DNA of 64,000 bases, from contig DATCCY010000103.1 in the NCBI GenBank assembly GCA_036510975.1, positions 1 through 64,000 on the forward strand. Reading direction: 5' to 3'. Under the pieces are notes generated by a model that saw only the letters and a list, made by a program, of their open reading frames with translations, ran no database searches and had not been told where the DNA came from. Shown piece after piece: positions 16,325 through 23,226 of the stretch (the stretch's first letter is position 1; each line of letters opens with the position of its first letter). Source of the stretch: Longivirga sp036510975 (lineage in GTDB: Bacteria; Actinomycetota; Actinomycetes; S36-B12; CAIYMF01). A program made the position numbers and the translations under genes.

Positions 16325-17342
16325 GGCGGGTGTTCTGGGGGTCCACGAGACGGGCGCGCAGTCGCGCCGCGCGGGGCCACCGGACGTCCGTTGCCCAGCC
16401 GCGCCACTCGAAGAGCTCGATGAGCCGAGCGCTGGTGTCGACCTGGCCGCGGAGCACGCCGTGGCGGGCGGCGGTCGGGTCGCTGTGGTGCAGGTTGTGC
16501 CAGGACTCGCCGCCGGACAGCAGCGCGAGCCACGCGACGTTGCCGGAGCGGTCACGGGTGCGGAAGGGGTGGGTGCCCCAGATGTGGCAGACGGAGTTGA
16601 TGGACCACGTCACGTGGTGCACCAGGGCCACCCGCACGAGCGAGGCCCAGAAGAAGGCGGTGAGCGCGCCATGCCACGACCAGCTGAGCACGCCGCCGAG
16701 CAGGGCCGGGGCGAGCAGCGATACGGCCACCCAGAGGGGGAACAGCCGCGAGATGCGCGCGATGTCGCGGTCCTTGAGCAGGTCCGGCGCGTACTTCTCG
16801 ATCGGCGTCTGCTCGACGTCGAACAGCCAGCCCGTGTGGGCGAAGAGGAATCCCTTCGCGAGGCCACGTGCGGACTCGCCGTAGGCCCAGGGGGAGTGCG
16901 GATCGCCCTCGGCGTCGCTGAACGCGTGGTGCTTGCGGTGGTCGGCGACCCACCGGGCGACCGGGCCCTCGATGGCGAGGCTGCCGGCCATCGCGAGCGC
17001 GATCTTCAGCGGTCGGTTGGGCGTGAACGAGCCGTGGGTGAACGCCCGGTGGAAGCCGATCGTGATGCCGTGCGCGGCGATTGCGAAGAAGAGCGCTCCG
17101 AGCGCGAGGTCGAGCCATCCGAGGCCCCAGCCCCAGGCGACCGGTACGGCGAGGGCGACGGCGACCAGCGGTACGGCGACGAACGTGCCGACGGCGAGCT
17201 GCTCGGCGAGGGTCTGGCGCTCGGCACCGGTGAACATCGGGACGCTGCCGTCGGCACGGGCGGCGGCGTACGCCTGACCGGTCAGCGCCTGCTCCTCGGC
17301 GAGTTCGGCGCTGCTGAGGGCGAGGTCGGGGCTGGTGGTCAC
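16305..17342 (-). CDS. Membrane acyl-CoA/lipid desaturase (delta-9 type)
   Basis: This 345-residue di-iron membrane desaturase introduces a double bond into fatty acyl chains. The three histidine boxes are present: GFHRAFTHGSF, HRKHHAF and GESWHNLHHSDP. Four hydrophobic segments fall in two pairs (about 55-100 and 190-235). It resembles actinobacterial DesA3/stearoyl-CoA 9-desaturases. I place the start at GTG 17342, five bases after GAGGAG. A longer frame to 17420 would cross its promoter. The promoter holds clustered inverted repeats, and a TetR gene lies directly downstream, so lipid-responsive repression is likely. Confidence 0.93.
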   Translation of the reverse strand: MTTSPDLALSSAELAEEQALTGQAYAAARADGSVPMFTGAERQTLAEQLAVGTFVAVPLVAVALAVPVAWGWGLGWLDLALGALFFAIAAHGITIGFHRAFTHGSFTPNRPLKIALAMAGSLAIEGPVARWVADHRKHHAFSDAEGDPHSPWAYGESARGLAKGFLFAHTGWLFDVEQTPIEKYAPDLLKDRDIARISRLFPLWVAVSLLAPALLGGVLSWSWHGALTAFFWASLVRVALVHHVTWSINSVCHIWGTHPFRTRDRSGNVAWLALLSGGESWHNLHHSDPTAARHGVLRGQVDTSARLIELFEWRGWATDVRWPRAARLRARLVDPQNTRLSRKVS

Positions 17343-17372
17343 GGGTCTCCTCGGGGTCTGCGGCCGCGGTCC

Positions 17373-17420
17373 TAACCTACGGCTACGCAACCGTAACCTA
17401 CGGTGCCGTAACCTTGTCAA
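17373..17420 (-). promoter_or_regulatory. Desaturase promoter with repressor-like repeats
   Basis: On the minus strand a consensus TTGACA (17420-17415) is followed by TACGGT (17395-17390) as likely -10. The palindrome ACCGTA-ACC-TACGGT (17390-17404) covers the -10 and part of the spacer. TAACCTACGG occurs twice, at 17373-17382 and 17394-17403, 21 bases (two helical turns) apart. CCGTAACC occurs at 17391-17398 and 17406-17413. This layout suggests cooperative repressor binding. Confidence 0.65.
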
Positions 17421-17520
17421 GCCGGGGATGAGGGGAGACCGCAGGCGCCCCTGTCGCCCGCCGGGGCACCTTCATGCGCGGAGCGGGGCGGCGCTGCGGC
17501 CTAGGCTGGCGCGCAGACCT

Positions 17521-17597
17521 TCCCGGGTTGCTCTGCTGGCAGGGGCGACCGCACTTTGAATGCGGGTACGACGCAGGTTCGATTCCTGCCCCGGGAG
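17521..17597 (+). tRNA. tRNA-Gln (anticodon TTG)
   Basis: Acceptor arms TCCCGGG (17521-17527) and CCCGGGA (17590-17596) pair perfectly. The anticodon stem CCGCA/TGCGG closes the loop CTTTGAA, giving anticodon TTG (17556-17558). The T arm is GCAGG-TTCGATT-CCTGC. The U1-A72 pair, discriminator G and anticodon fit bacterial glutamine identity. Two oddities: two bases join the D and anticodon stems, and the variable loop is seven bases. CCA is not encoded. TAGGCT at 17502-17507 is a likely -10 box. A tRNA-Gln beside glmU is also found in mycobacteria (from memory). Confidence 0.82.
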
Positions 17598-17716
17598 CCC
17601 ACGTGAGCACCGGACGTCGCGCTGATGCCGCGCCGAGCCGCCCACGTGAGCTCGGCCGCGCAGGGGCGGCGGCGCAGCGGCCGAGGCCGACGGGGGTTCG
17701 ACGACGAGGAGACCTG

Positions 17717-18736
17717 ATGGCACTGGCCGACTTCCCCCGCTATCCGCTGACGTTCGGACCGAGCCCGGTGCACCCGCTCGACCGGCTGTCCGACCACCTC
17801 GGCGGCGCGCGGCTCTGGGCCAAGCGCGAGGACGTCAGCAGCGGCCTGGCCTACGGCGGCAACAAGACCCGCAAGCTCGAGTACATCGTTCCCGACGTCC
17901 TCGCCGTGGGCGCCGACACGCTGGTCTCCATCGGTGGCTACCAGTCCAACCACACACGACAGGTGGCGGCGGTCGCGGCGAAGCTCGGCCTCAAGGCCGT
18001 GCTGGTGCAGGAGAGGTGGGTCGACTGGCCGGACCCGCTGAACGACCGGGTCGGCAACATCCTCCTGTCGCGGATCATGGGCGCCGAGGTCCGGCTCGAC
18101 CCGGCCGGCTTCGACATCGGCTTCCGGGACAGCTGGACCCGCGCGCTGGAGGACGTCCGGGCACGTGGCGGCACGCCGTACGGCATCCCCGCAGGCGCGT
18201 CCGACCATCGGCTCGGCGGGCTCGGATTCGCCAGCTGGGCCCACGAGGTCGAGCGGCAGGAGCAGGACCTCGGCGTCTTTTTCGACACGGTCGTCGTGTG
18301 CGCGGTCACGGGCAGCACGCACGCCGGCATGATCGCGGGCTTCGCCGCGCTCGAGGACGCCGGTGGGCGACCGCGCCGGGTCCTCGGGATCGACGCATCG
18401 GCGACGTTGGACCGGACCCGCGAACAGGTCGGTCGCATCGCGCGGAGCACCGCAGCGCTGATCGGCGTCGAGCGCGACCTGCGCGACGACGAGATCACGG
18501 TGCTCGAGGGCTGGGCCGGCGACCGCTACGGGGTCCCCGTGCAGTCCACCCTCGACGCGATCCGGCTCACGGGTCGCCTCGAGGGCATGATCATCGACCC
18601 GGTCTACGAGGGGAAGTCGATGGCCGGGCTCATCGATCTCGTCACCCGCGCAGACATCGCGAAGGACAGCACTGTCCTCTACGCGCACCTCGGCGGGCAG
18701 CCGGCGATCAACGCCTACAGCGCACTGTTCTCCTGA
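17717..18736 (+). CDS. acdS: 1-aminocyclopropane-1-carboxylate (ACC) deaminase
   Basis: This cytoplasmic PLP enzyme cleaves ACC, the ethylene precursor of plants, to 2-oxobutyrate and ammonia. The 339-residue protein has the PLP lysine at K50 in YGGNKTRKLEY and the phosphate-binding region SIGGYQSNHTRQ. The two residues that separate true ACC deaminases from D-cysteine desulfhydrases are both the deaminase type: Glu in DPVYEGKSM (about 298, family E295) and Leu in YAHLGGQPA (about 325, family L322). ATG 17717 follows GAGGAGACC. It lies between tRNA-Gln and glmU and has no visible partner gene, so it may be an insertion beside the tRNA. Confidence 0.92.
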   Translation: MALADFPRYPLTFGPSPVHPLDRLSDHLGGARLWAKREDVSSGLAYGGNKTRKLEYIVPDVLAVGADTLVSIGGYQSNHTRQVAAVAAKLGLKAVLVQERWVDWPDPLNDRVGNILLSRIMGAEVRLDPAGFDIGFRDSWTRALEDVRARGGTPYGIPAGASDHRLGGLGFASWAHEVERQEQDLGVFFDTVVVCAVTGSTHAGMIAGFAALEDAGGRPRRVLGIDASATLDRTREQVGRIARSTAALIGVERDLRDDEITVLEGWAGDRYGVPVQSTLDAIRLTGRLEGMIIDPVYEGKSMAGLIDLVTRADIAKDSTVLYAHLGGQPAINAYSALFS

Positions 18737-18821
18737 TCCGGACAGCGCGGCACGCCGGCAGGTGAACGGCAGGTATCCTGTGCAGGCCTCGCCCGCCGCC
18801 ACCCGGAGAGCAGCCGCCCTC

Positions 18822-20324
18822 GTGAGCAGCCCGCGCCCGTCCGCCGTCGTCGTCCTCGCCGCCGGTGAGGGCACGCGAATGCGGTCGTCGACCCCCAAGG
18901 TCCTCCATGAGGTCGCCGGCCGCTCGCTCGTCGGGCATGTGCTGGCCGCGGTGGATGCCCTCGACCCGGACCACCTCGTCGTCGTGGTCGGCCACGGCCG
19001 TGACCGTGTGGTGGCCCACCTCGCGCAGATCGCGCCGACGGCGCTCACGGTCGTTCAGGAGCAGCAGAACGGAACGGGCCACGCCATGCGCGTCGCGCTC
19101 GACGGGCTGGCCGCGGCGGGCGTCTCGCTCGACGGCTCAGGCCCTGTCCTCGTCGTCGCGGGCGACACCCCGATGCTGACGGCCGAGACGCTGCGCAGCC
19201 TCGTCGAGGCGCACGCGGCGGAGTCGGCGTCGTCGACCGTCCTCACCGCCGTCGTCGAGGACCCCACGGGCTACGGCCGCGTGCTGCGCGACTCCGCGAC
19301 CGGTCGCTTGGCCGGCATCGTCGAGCAGAAGGACGCCGACGACGCGCAGCGCGCCGTCCGTGAGATCAACTCGGGCGTCTACGCCTTCGACGTGGCGGCG
19401 CTGCGCGACACCCTCGGGCGGCTCACGACGGACAACGCGCAGGGCGAGGAGTACCTCACCGACGTCCTCGGCCTCCATGTGGCGGCGGGCCTGCCGGTCG
19501 CCGCGGTGGTCGCGGCCGACGAGCGCGAGATCCTCGGCGTCAACGACCGGGTGCAGCTCGCCGAGGCGCGCGCGCTGCTGCGCGACCGGATCAACGACGC
19601 GTGGATGCGGGCGGGGGCGACGATCGTCGACCCGGCCACGACGTGGATCGACGCCGACGTCGTCCTCGAGCGCGACTGCGTGATCGAGCGCAACACCGGG
19701 CTGCACGGCATGACCTCCGTCGCTTCCGGGGCCTTGGTGGGGCCGGACACCGACCTCACCGACGTCGTGGTCCACGAGGGTGCGAGCGTGGTCCGCACGC
19801 AGGGGTCCGGCGCCGAGATCGGCCCGCGCGCGACCGTCGGTCCGTTCACCTACATCCGGCCGGGCACGCGGCTGGCGGAGAAGGCGAAGCTCGGAGCCTA
19901 CGTCGAGGCGAAGAACGCCGTGGTCGGCGCCGGGTCGAAGGTGCCGCACCTGTCCTACGTCGGCGACGTCGAGATCGGCGAGGGCTCCAACATCGGTGCC
20001 GCGACGGTGGTCGTGAACTACGACGGCGTCGCGAAGCACCGCACGAAGGTCGGGGACCACGTGCGCATCGGCAGCGACACGATGCTCGTCGCGCCGGTGA
20101 CGATCGGCGACGGCGCCTATACCGCCGCCGGATCGGTCATCACCGACGACGTACCCCCCGGCGCCATGGCCGTCGCCCGCGGTCGACAGCGCAACGTCGA
20201 GGGCTGGGTGGAACGCCGGCGACCCGGCTCCCCGGCCGCGGAGGCGGCACGAGCCGCCCATGAGACCTCCGGACCGGCGTCCGCCGACCGGGATTCGGCC
20301 ACGCCCGAGGAGCAGCAGCAGTGA
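18822..20324 (+). CDS. glmU: Bifunctional GlmU (GlcN-1-P acetyltransferase / UDP-GlcNAc pyrophosphorylase)
   Basis: GlmU makes UDP-GlcNAc, precursor of peptidoglycan and mycothiol, in two steps. The N-terminal uridylyltransferase begins VVLAAGEGTRMRSSTPKVLH and includes QNGTGHAMR and EEYLTDVL. The C-terminal half (about 260-460) is a left-handed beta helix of hexapeptide repeats with the acetyltransferase residues in VGPFTYIRPGTRL and HLSYVGDVEIGEGSNIG. A 30-residue charged tail follows. I use GTG 18822 (500 residues), with GGAGAG upstream and TATCCT at 18774-18779 as a likely -10. The stop overlaps prs (GTGA). Confidence 0.96.
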   Translation: MSSPRPSAVVVLAAGEGTRMRSSTPKVLHEVAGRSLVGHVLAAVDALDPDHLVVVVGHGRDRVVAHLAQIAPTALTVVQEQQNGTGHAMRVALDGLAAAGVSLDGSGPVLVVAGDTPMLTAETLRSLVEAHAAESASSTVLTAVVEDPTGYGRVLRDSATGRLAGIVEQKDADDAQRAVREINSGVYAFDVAALRDTLGRLTTDNAQGEEYLTDVLGLHVAAGLPVAAVVAADEREILGVNDRVQLAEARALLRDRINDAWMRAGATIVDPATTWIDADVVLERDCVIERNTGLHGMTSVASGALVGPDTDLTDVVVHEGASVVRTQGSGAEIGPRATVGPFTYIRPGTRLAEKAKLGAYVEAKNAVVGAGSKVPHLSYVGDVEIGEGSNIGAATVVVNYDGVAKHRTKVGDHVRIGSDTMLVAPVTIGDGAYTAAGSVITDDVPPGAMAVARGRQRNVEGWVERRRPGSPAAEAARAAHETSGPASADRDSATPEEQQQ

Positions 20325-21304
20325 CCGGAATCGTCCAGACCAGCCAGAAGCGGCTCGTGCTGATCGCGGGTCGCTCGCACCCGGACCTCGCGCAGCACGT
20401 GGCCAAGGAGCTCGGCGTCGACCTCGTCGACACGCAGGCCTACGACTTCGCCAACGGCGAGATCTTCGTCCGGTTCGAGGAGTCGGTGCGCGGCTGCGAC
20501 GCGTTCGTCCTGCAGAGCCACACCGAGCCGATCAACAAGTGGATCATGGAGCAGCTGCTCATGGTCGACGCGCTCAAGCGGGCCTCGGCCAAGCGGATCA
20601 CCGTGATCATGCCGTTCTACGGCTATGCCCGTCAGGACAAGAAGCACCGCGGCCGCGAGCCCATCTCCGCGCGGCTGATCGCCGACCTGTTCCAGGCCGC
20701 CGGTGCCGACCGCCTCATGGCCGTCGACCTGCACACCGCACAGATCCAGGGCTTCTTCGACGGCCCGGTCGACCACCTCTTCGCGCTGCCGCTGCTCGTG
20801 AAGTACGTCGCCGAGACCGTCGCCGACCGCAGTCTCATCACCGTCGTCTCGCCGGATGCCGGGCGGGTGCGCGTCGCCGAGCGCTGGACCGACCTGCTCG
20901 GCGCGCCGCTGGCCATCATCCACAAGCGCCGCGACCCCGACGTCCCGAACGAGGCCAAGGTGCAGGAGGTCGTCGGCGAGGTCGAGGGCCGCATCTGCGT
21001 CCTGATCGACGACATGATCGACACCGGCGGCACCATCGTGAAGGCGTCCGAGGCGCTGTTCGACAACGGGGCACGCGACGTCATCGTCGCCGCGACGCAT
21101 GCGATCCTCTCCGGCCCGGCCGTCGAGCGCTTCGCCAACAGCCGGGTCCGCGAGGTCGTGGTCACCGACACCCTGCCGATCCCGGACGACCGTCGTTTCG
21201 CCAAGCTGACCGTGCTCCCCGTGGCCCCGCTCATCGCCCGCGCCATCCAGGAGGTCTTCACCGACGGCAGCGTGACCAGCATGTTCGAGGGCGACCGCGT
21301 GTAG
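20321..21304 (+). CDS. prs: Ribose-phosphate pyrophosphokinase
   Basis: Prs makes PRPP from ribose 5-phosphate and ATP for purine, pyrimidine, histidine and NAD synthesis. The 327-residue protein has the metal-binding VDLHTAQIQGFFDGPVDH, the flexible loop YGYARQDKKHRGREPISA and the PRPP motif VLIDDMIDTGGTIVK. GTG 20321 overlaps the glmU stop, so the pair is translationally coupled, as in M. tuberculosis and many actinobacteria. A GC-rich hairpin follows at 21317-21337. Confidence 0.97.
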   Translation: MTGIVQTSQKRLVLIAGRSHPDLAQHVAKELGVDLVDTQAYDFANGEIFVRFEESVRGCDAFVLQSHTEPINKWIMEQLLMVDALKRASAKRITVIMPFYGYARQDKKHRGREPISARLIADLFQAAGADRLMAVDLHTAQIQGFFDGPVDHLFALPLLVKYVAETVADRSLITVVSPDAGRVRVAERWTDLLGAPLAIIHKRRDPDVPNEAKVQEVVGEVEGRICVLIDDMIDTGGTIVKASEALFDNGARDVIVAATHAILSGPAVERFANSRVREVVVTDTLPIPDDRRFAKLTVLPVAPLIARAIQEVFTDGSVTSMFEGDRV

Positions 21305-21316
21305 TTGCGCCTCCAA

Positions 21317-21337
21317 GCGACGGCCTCCGGCCGTCGC
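21317..21337 (+). terminator. Hairpin after prs
   Basis: GCGACGGCC (21317-21325) and GGCCGTCGC (21329-21337) pair perfectly around TCC, 12 bases after the prs stop. There is no T-tract. Confidence 0.7.
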
Positions 21338-21699
21338 GTCGGATTCTCGCCGCCTCAAGCGATGGCCTTCACCTGGCTGTCCACGAGTCGTGATCTTGGA
21401 CGAGGAGCGACGCCGGTTTTGGGGCTGGGGGCTGGTCGCATTAGACTCGGCAGGCTCCCCGGCGAGGGTGCGCGATCGGGTCGACCTGCTCGGCAGGGCG
21501 TTGCTCCCCCACTCGCGGACCGTGATCGACTCGGATGCGCGGTCACGCGCGCCCGCAGCGTCATCTGCCGAGGCGCTGACCGCCCCGCCGCGAGGCGCGG
21601 CACCCCCACCGTTGCCGGCGGCGCGTTGCTTCACCGCCGGTCCGCACCACCGTCGCGTCCTCTCACGCACGCGACGGCACGATCGACGTAGGAGTAGTT
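21338..21699 (+). other. 362-base non-coding stretch upstream of rplY
   Basis: No convincing gene is visible. TAGACT at 21442-21447 could be a -10 box, which would give rplY a leader of about 245 bases. A 12-mer TCGTGATCTTGG (21388-21399) also occurs after rsmA at 11280-11291. GTAGGAG just before 21700 is the rplY ribosome-binding site. I recognise no riboswitch. Confidence 0.5.
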
Positions 21700-22149
21700 G
21701 TGGCTCAGGTCAGCATCACCGCGGTTCCCCGCTCGGACTTCGGCAAGGGCGCCGCGCGCCGTACCCGCCGCGAGGGCCGCGTGCCCGCGGTCATCTACGG
21801 CAAGGGCACCGAGCCCCAGCACGTGTCCCTCCCGGACCACGAACTCACCCTGGCGCTGCGTCACCCGGGCCTCGTGCTCGAGGTCACGATCGAGGGCAAG
21901 ACCCTGCTGGTCGCTCCGCGCGACGTCCAGAAGGACCCGGTGCGCCGCGTGCTCGAGCACGTCGACCTCGTCATCGTGACCAAGGCCGAGGCCGCCGAGC
22001 GCGTCGAGGCCGGCCTGGCCGCCGAGGCCGCTGCGGAAGCCGCGCACGAGGCCGAGGTCGAGGCCGCCGCGCACGCGCCCGAGATGGACCTCGAGGCGCA
22101 CCTCGACACCGACGCGCAGCCCGCCGAGGCCGAGGCCGACGAGGCCTGA
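21700..22149 (+). CDS. rplY: 50S ribosomal protein L25 (Ctc family), shortened with acidic tail
   Basis: L25 binds 5S rRNA in the central protuberance of the large subunit. The L25 domain spans residues 1 to about 92 (RTRREGRVPAVIYGKG, VAPRDVQKDPVRRVLEHVDLV). The usual actinobacterial Ctc/TL5 form is about 190-220 residues with a second beta domain. Here, after VTKAE, only about 55 residues of Ala/Glu/Asp-rich low-complexity tail remain, 149 residues in all. GTG 21700 follows GTAGGAG. The glmU-prs-rplY-pth order is conserved in actinobacteria, but here a sulfur operon lies between rplY and pth on the other strand. Confidence 0.94.
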   Translation: MAQVSITAVPRSDFGKGAARRTRREGRVPAVIYGKGTEPQHVSLPDHELTLALRHPGLVLEVTIEGKTLLVAPRDVQKDPVRRVLEHVDLVIVTKAEAAERVEAGLAAEAAAEAAHEAEVEAAAHAPEMDLEAHLDTDAQPAEAEADEA

Positions 22150-22178
22150 TCCTCCAGCGCTACGCCGTACCCGCACGC

Positions 22179-22218
22179 ACGAGAGAGCCCGTCCCCGAAA
22201 GGGGACGGGCTCTCTCGT
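22179..22218 (+). terminator. Strong rplY terminator with GAAA tetraloop
   Basis: An 18-bp perfect stem (22179-22196 with 22201-22218) is closed by a GAAA tetraloop, the most stable hairpin in the window. It ends rplY and may also protect against transcription arriving from the minus-strand operon at 22276. Confidence 0.85.
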
Positions 22219-22275
22219 CATCCGGGCCGACCGTCCCGTCGAGGGAAGCCGTAGGAGCCGAGGGGCTACGCAGCG

Positions 22276-22809
22276 CTAAATGAAGAGCAGCTGGGCCCCG
22301 GCGGTCAGCTCGATGAAGTCGGAGGCGTTGATGATGTCCTCGACGCCCTCGTAGAGGTCCTCGAGCGTCACGTGGTTCATGTCGGCGCTCATCCGGCACG
22401 CGTGCAGGTGACCACCGCTCGCGACGATGTGCTCGAGGAAGTCGGGCACCTCGGGCACGCCGAGGTCGGCGATCTGCTTCTTGAGCATGTGGGTCGCCAT
22501 CGGCTGCATGCCCGGCAGGGGCGCGAGCGCCTGCGGGATGCGGACGTCGCCGACGGGCATGTGCATGGCGGTGTTGCCCGAGGGGCTGAACTTCAGGTCG
22601 TTCATGCGGGACTTGATGATCATGTCGAAGCCCCAGAACGTGAAGAACAGGTGCACCTCCACGCCCTCGCCGATCGCGGCGTTGGCGAGGATGAGGCCGG
22701 GGTAGGCCATGTCGAGGTTGCCCTTGGAGCAGATGATGGCGAGCTTGCGGCCGCCGTCTGCCTCGTCGTCGTCGAACTTCGGGATGATCGCTTCGGCGGT
22801 GCTGGTCAT
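22276..22809 (-). CDS. DsrE2-like sulfurtransferase (DsrE/DsrF/DrsH family)
   Basis: This 177-residue cytoplasmic protein belongs to the DsrE2 branch (COG2210), proteins that carry persulfide sulfur on cysteine. Family signatures are AIICSKGNLDMAYPGLILAN (Cys27) and HLHACRMSADM (Cys138, the likely sulfur-carrying residue). A hydrophobic strand HLFFTFWGFDMI fits the family core. ATG 22809 is better placed after AAGGA than the upstream GTG. It is the last gene of the sqr-tusE-dsrE2 operon, 55 bases after tusE. The likely role is to pass sulfane sulfur from sulfide oxidation to TusE-type carriers. Function is inferred from family and neighbours. Confidence 0.85.
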   Translation of the reverse strand: MTSTAEAIIPKFDDDEADGGRKLAIICSKGNLDMAYPGLILANAAIGEGVEVHLFFTFWGFDMIIKSRMNDLKFSPSGNTAMHMPVGDVRIPQALAPLPGMQPMATHMLKKQIADLGVPEVPDFLEHIVASGGHLHACRMSADMNHVTLEDLYEGVEDIINASDFIELTAGAQLLFI

Positions 22810-22864
22810 GGGTGCCACGTCCTTCGTGGGTGAGGGTGAGCGGTGCGGGCGCGCGGCGTGGCGC

Positions 22865-23182
22865 TCAGACGCAGCCGGCGGGCTTGGGCAGGCCGGCGAT
22901 GTAGGCCATCTTCTTCGCGGGCTTCTTCGGGAACAGCTCGAAGAGCTTCTTGGTGTCGAAGCCCCCGACGGTCGAGACGCGGCGCAGCGTCGGCGTGTGC
23001 CCGCCCTCGGCCTTGAAGTCCTCGCGCAGGAACCGGATCGGTCCCCACGCCTCGTCGCTCAGCTCGACGCCGATGGCGGCGGCGAGGGACTTGCCCAGTT
23101 CCTCGTCCCACTCGTCGTACTCGGTCATGAAGCCCTCGGCGTCGACGTGGATCTCGTGACCGTCGATGGTCGTGACAGGCAT
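22865..23182 (-). CDS. tusE: TusE/DsrC/DsvC family sulfur carrier
   Basis: This 105-residue protein carries sulfur on its penultimate cysteine (C104) in the conserved C-terminal arm GLPKPAGCV. In true DsrC a second cysteine sits eleven residues before the last; here that position is Ala (MAYIAG). The protein is therefore the single-cysteine, TusE-like type rather than a sulfite-reductase partner. Other family marks are DAEGFMTEYDEWDEELGK and RFLREDF. ATG 23182 follows GAGGAG. It lies between the sqr and dsrE2 genes, which supports a relay for sulfane sulfur. Confidence 0.9.
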   Translation of the reverse strand: MPVTTIDGHEIHVDAEGFMTEYDEWDEELGKSLAAAIGVELSDEAWGPIRFLREDFKAEGGHTPTLRRVSTVGGFDTKKLFELFPKKPAKKMAYIAGLPKPAGCV

Positions 23183-23226
23183 GGTGCGCTCCTCGTGAGT
23201 GTGCTGATGTAGGTGGGTGCGGCGGG

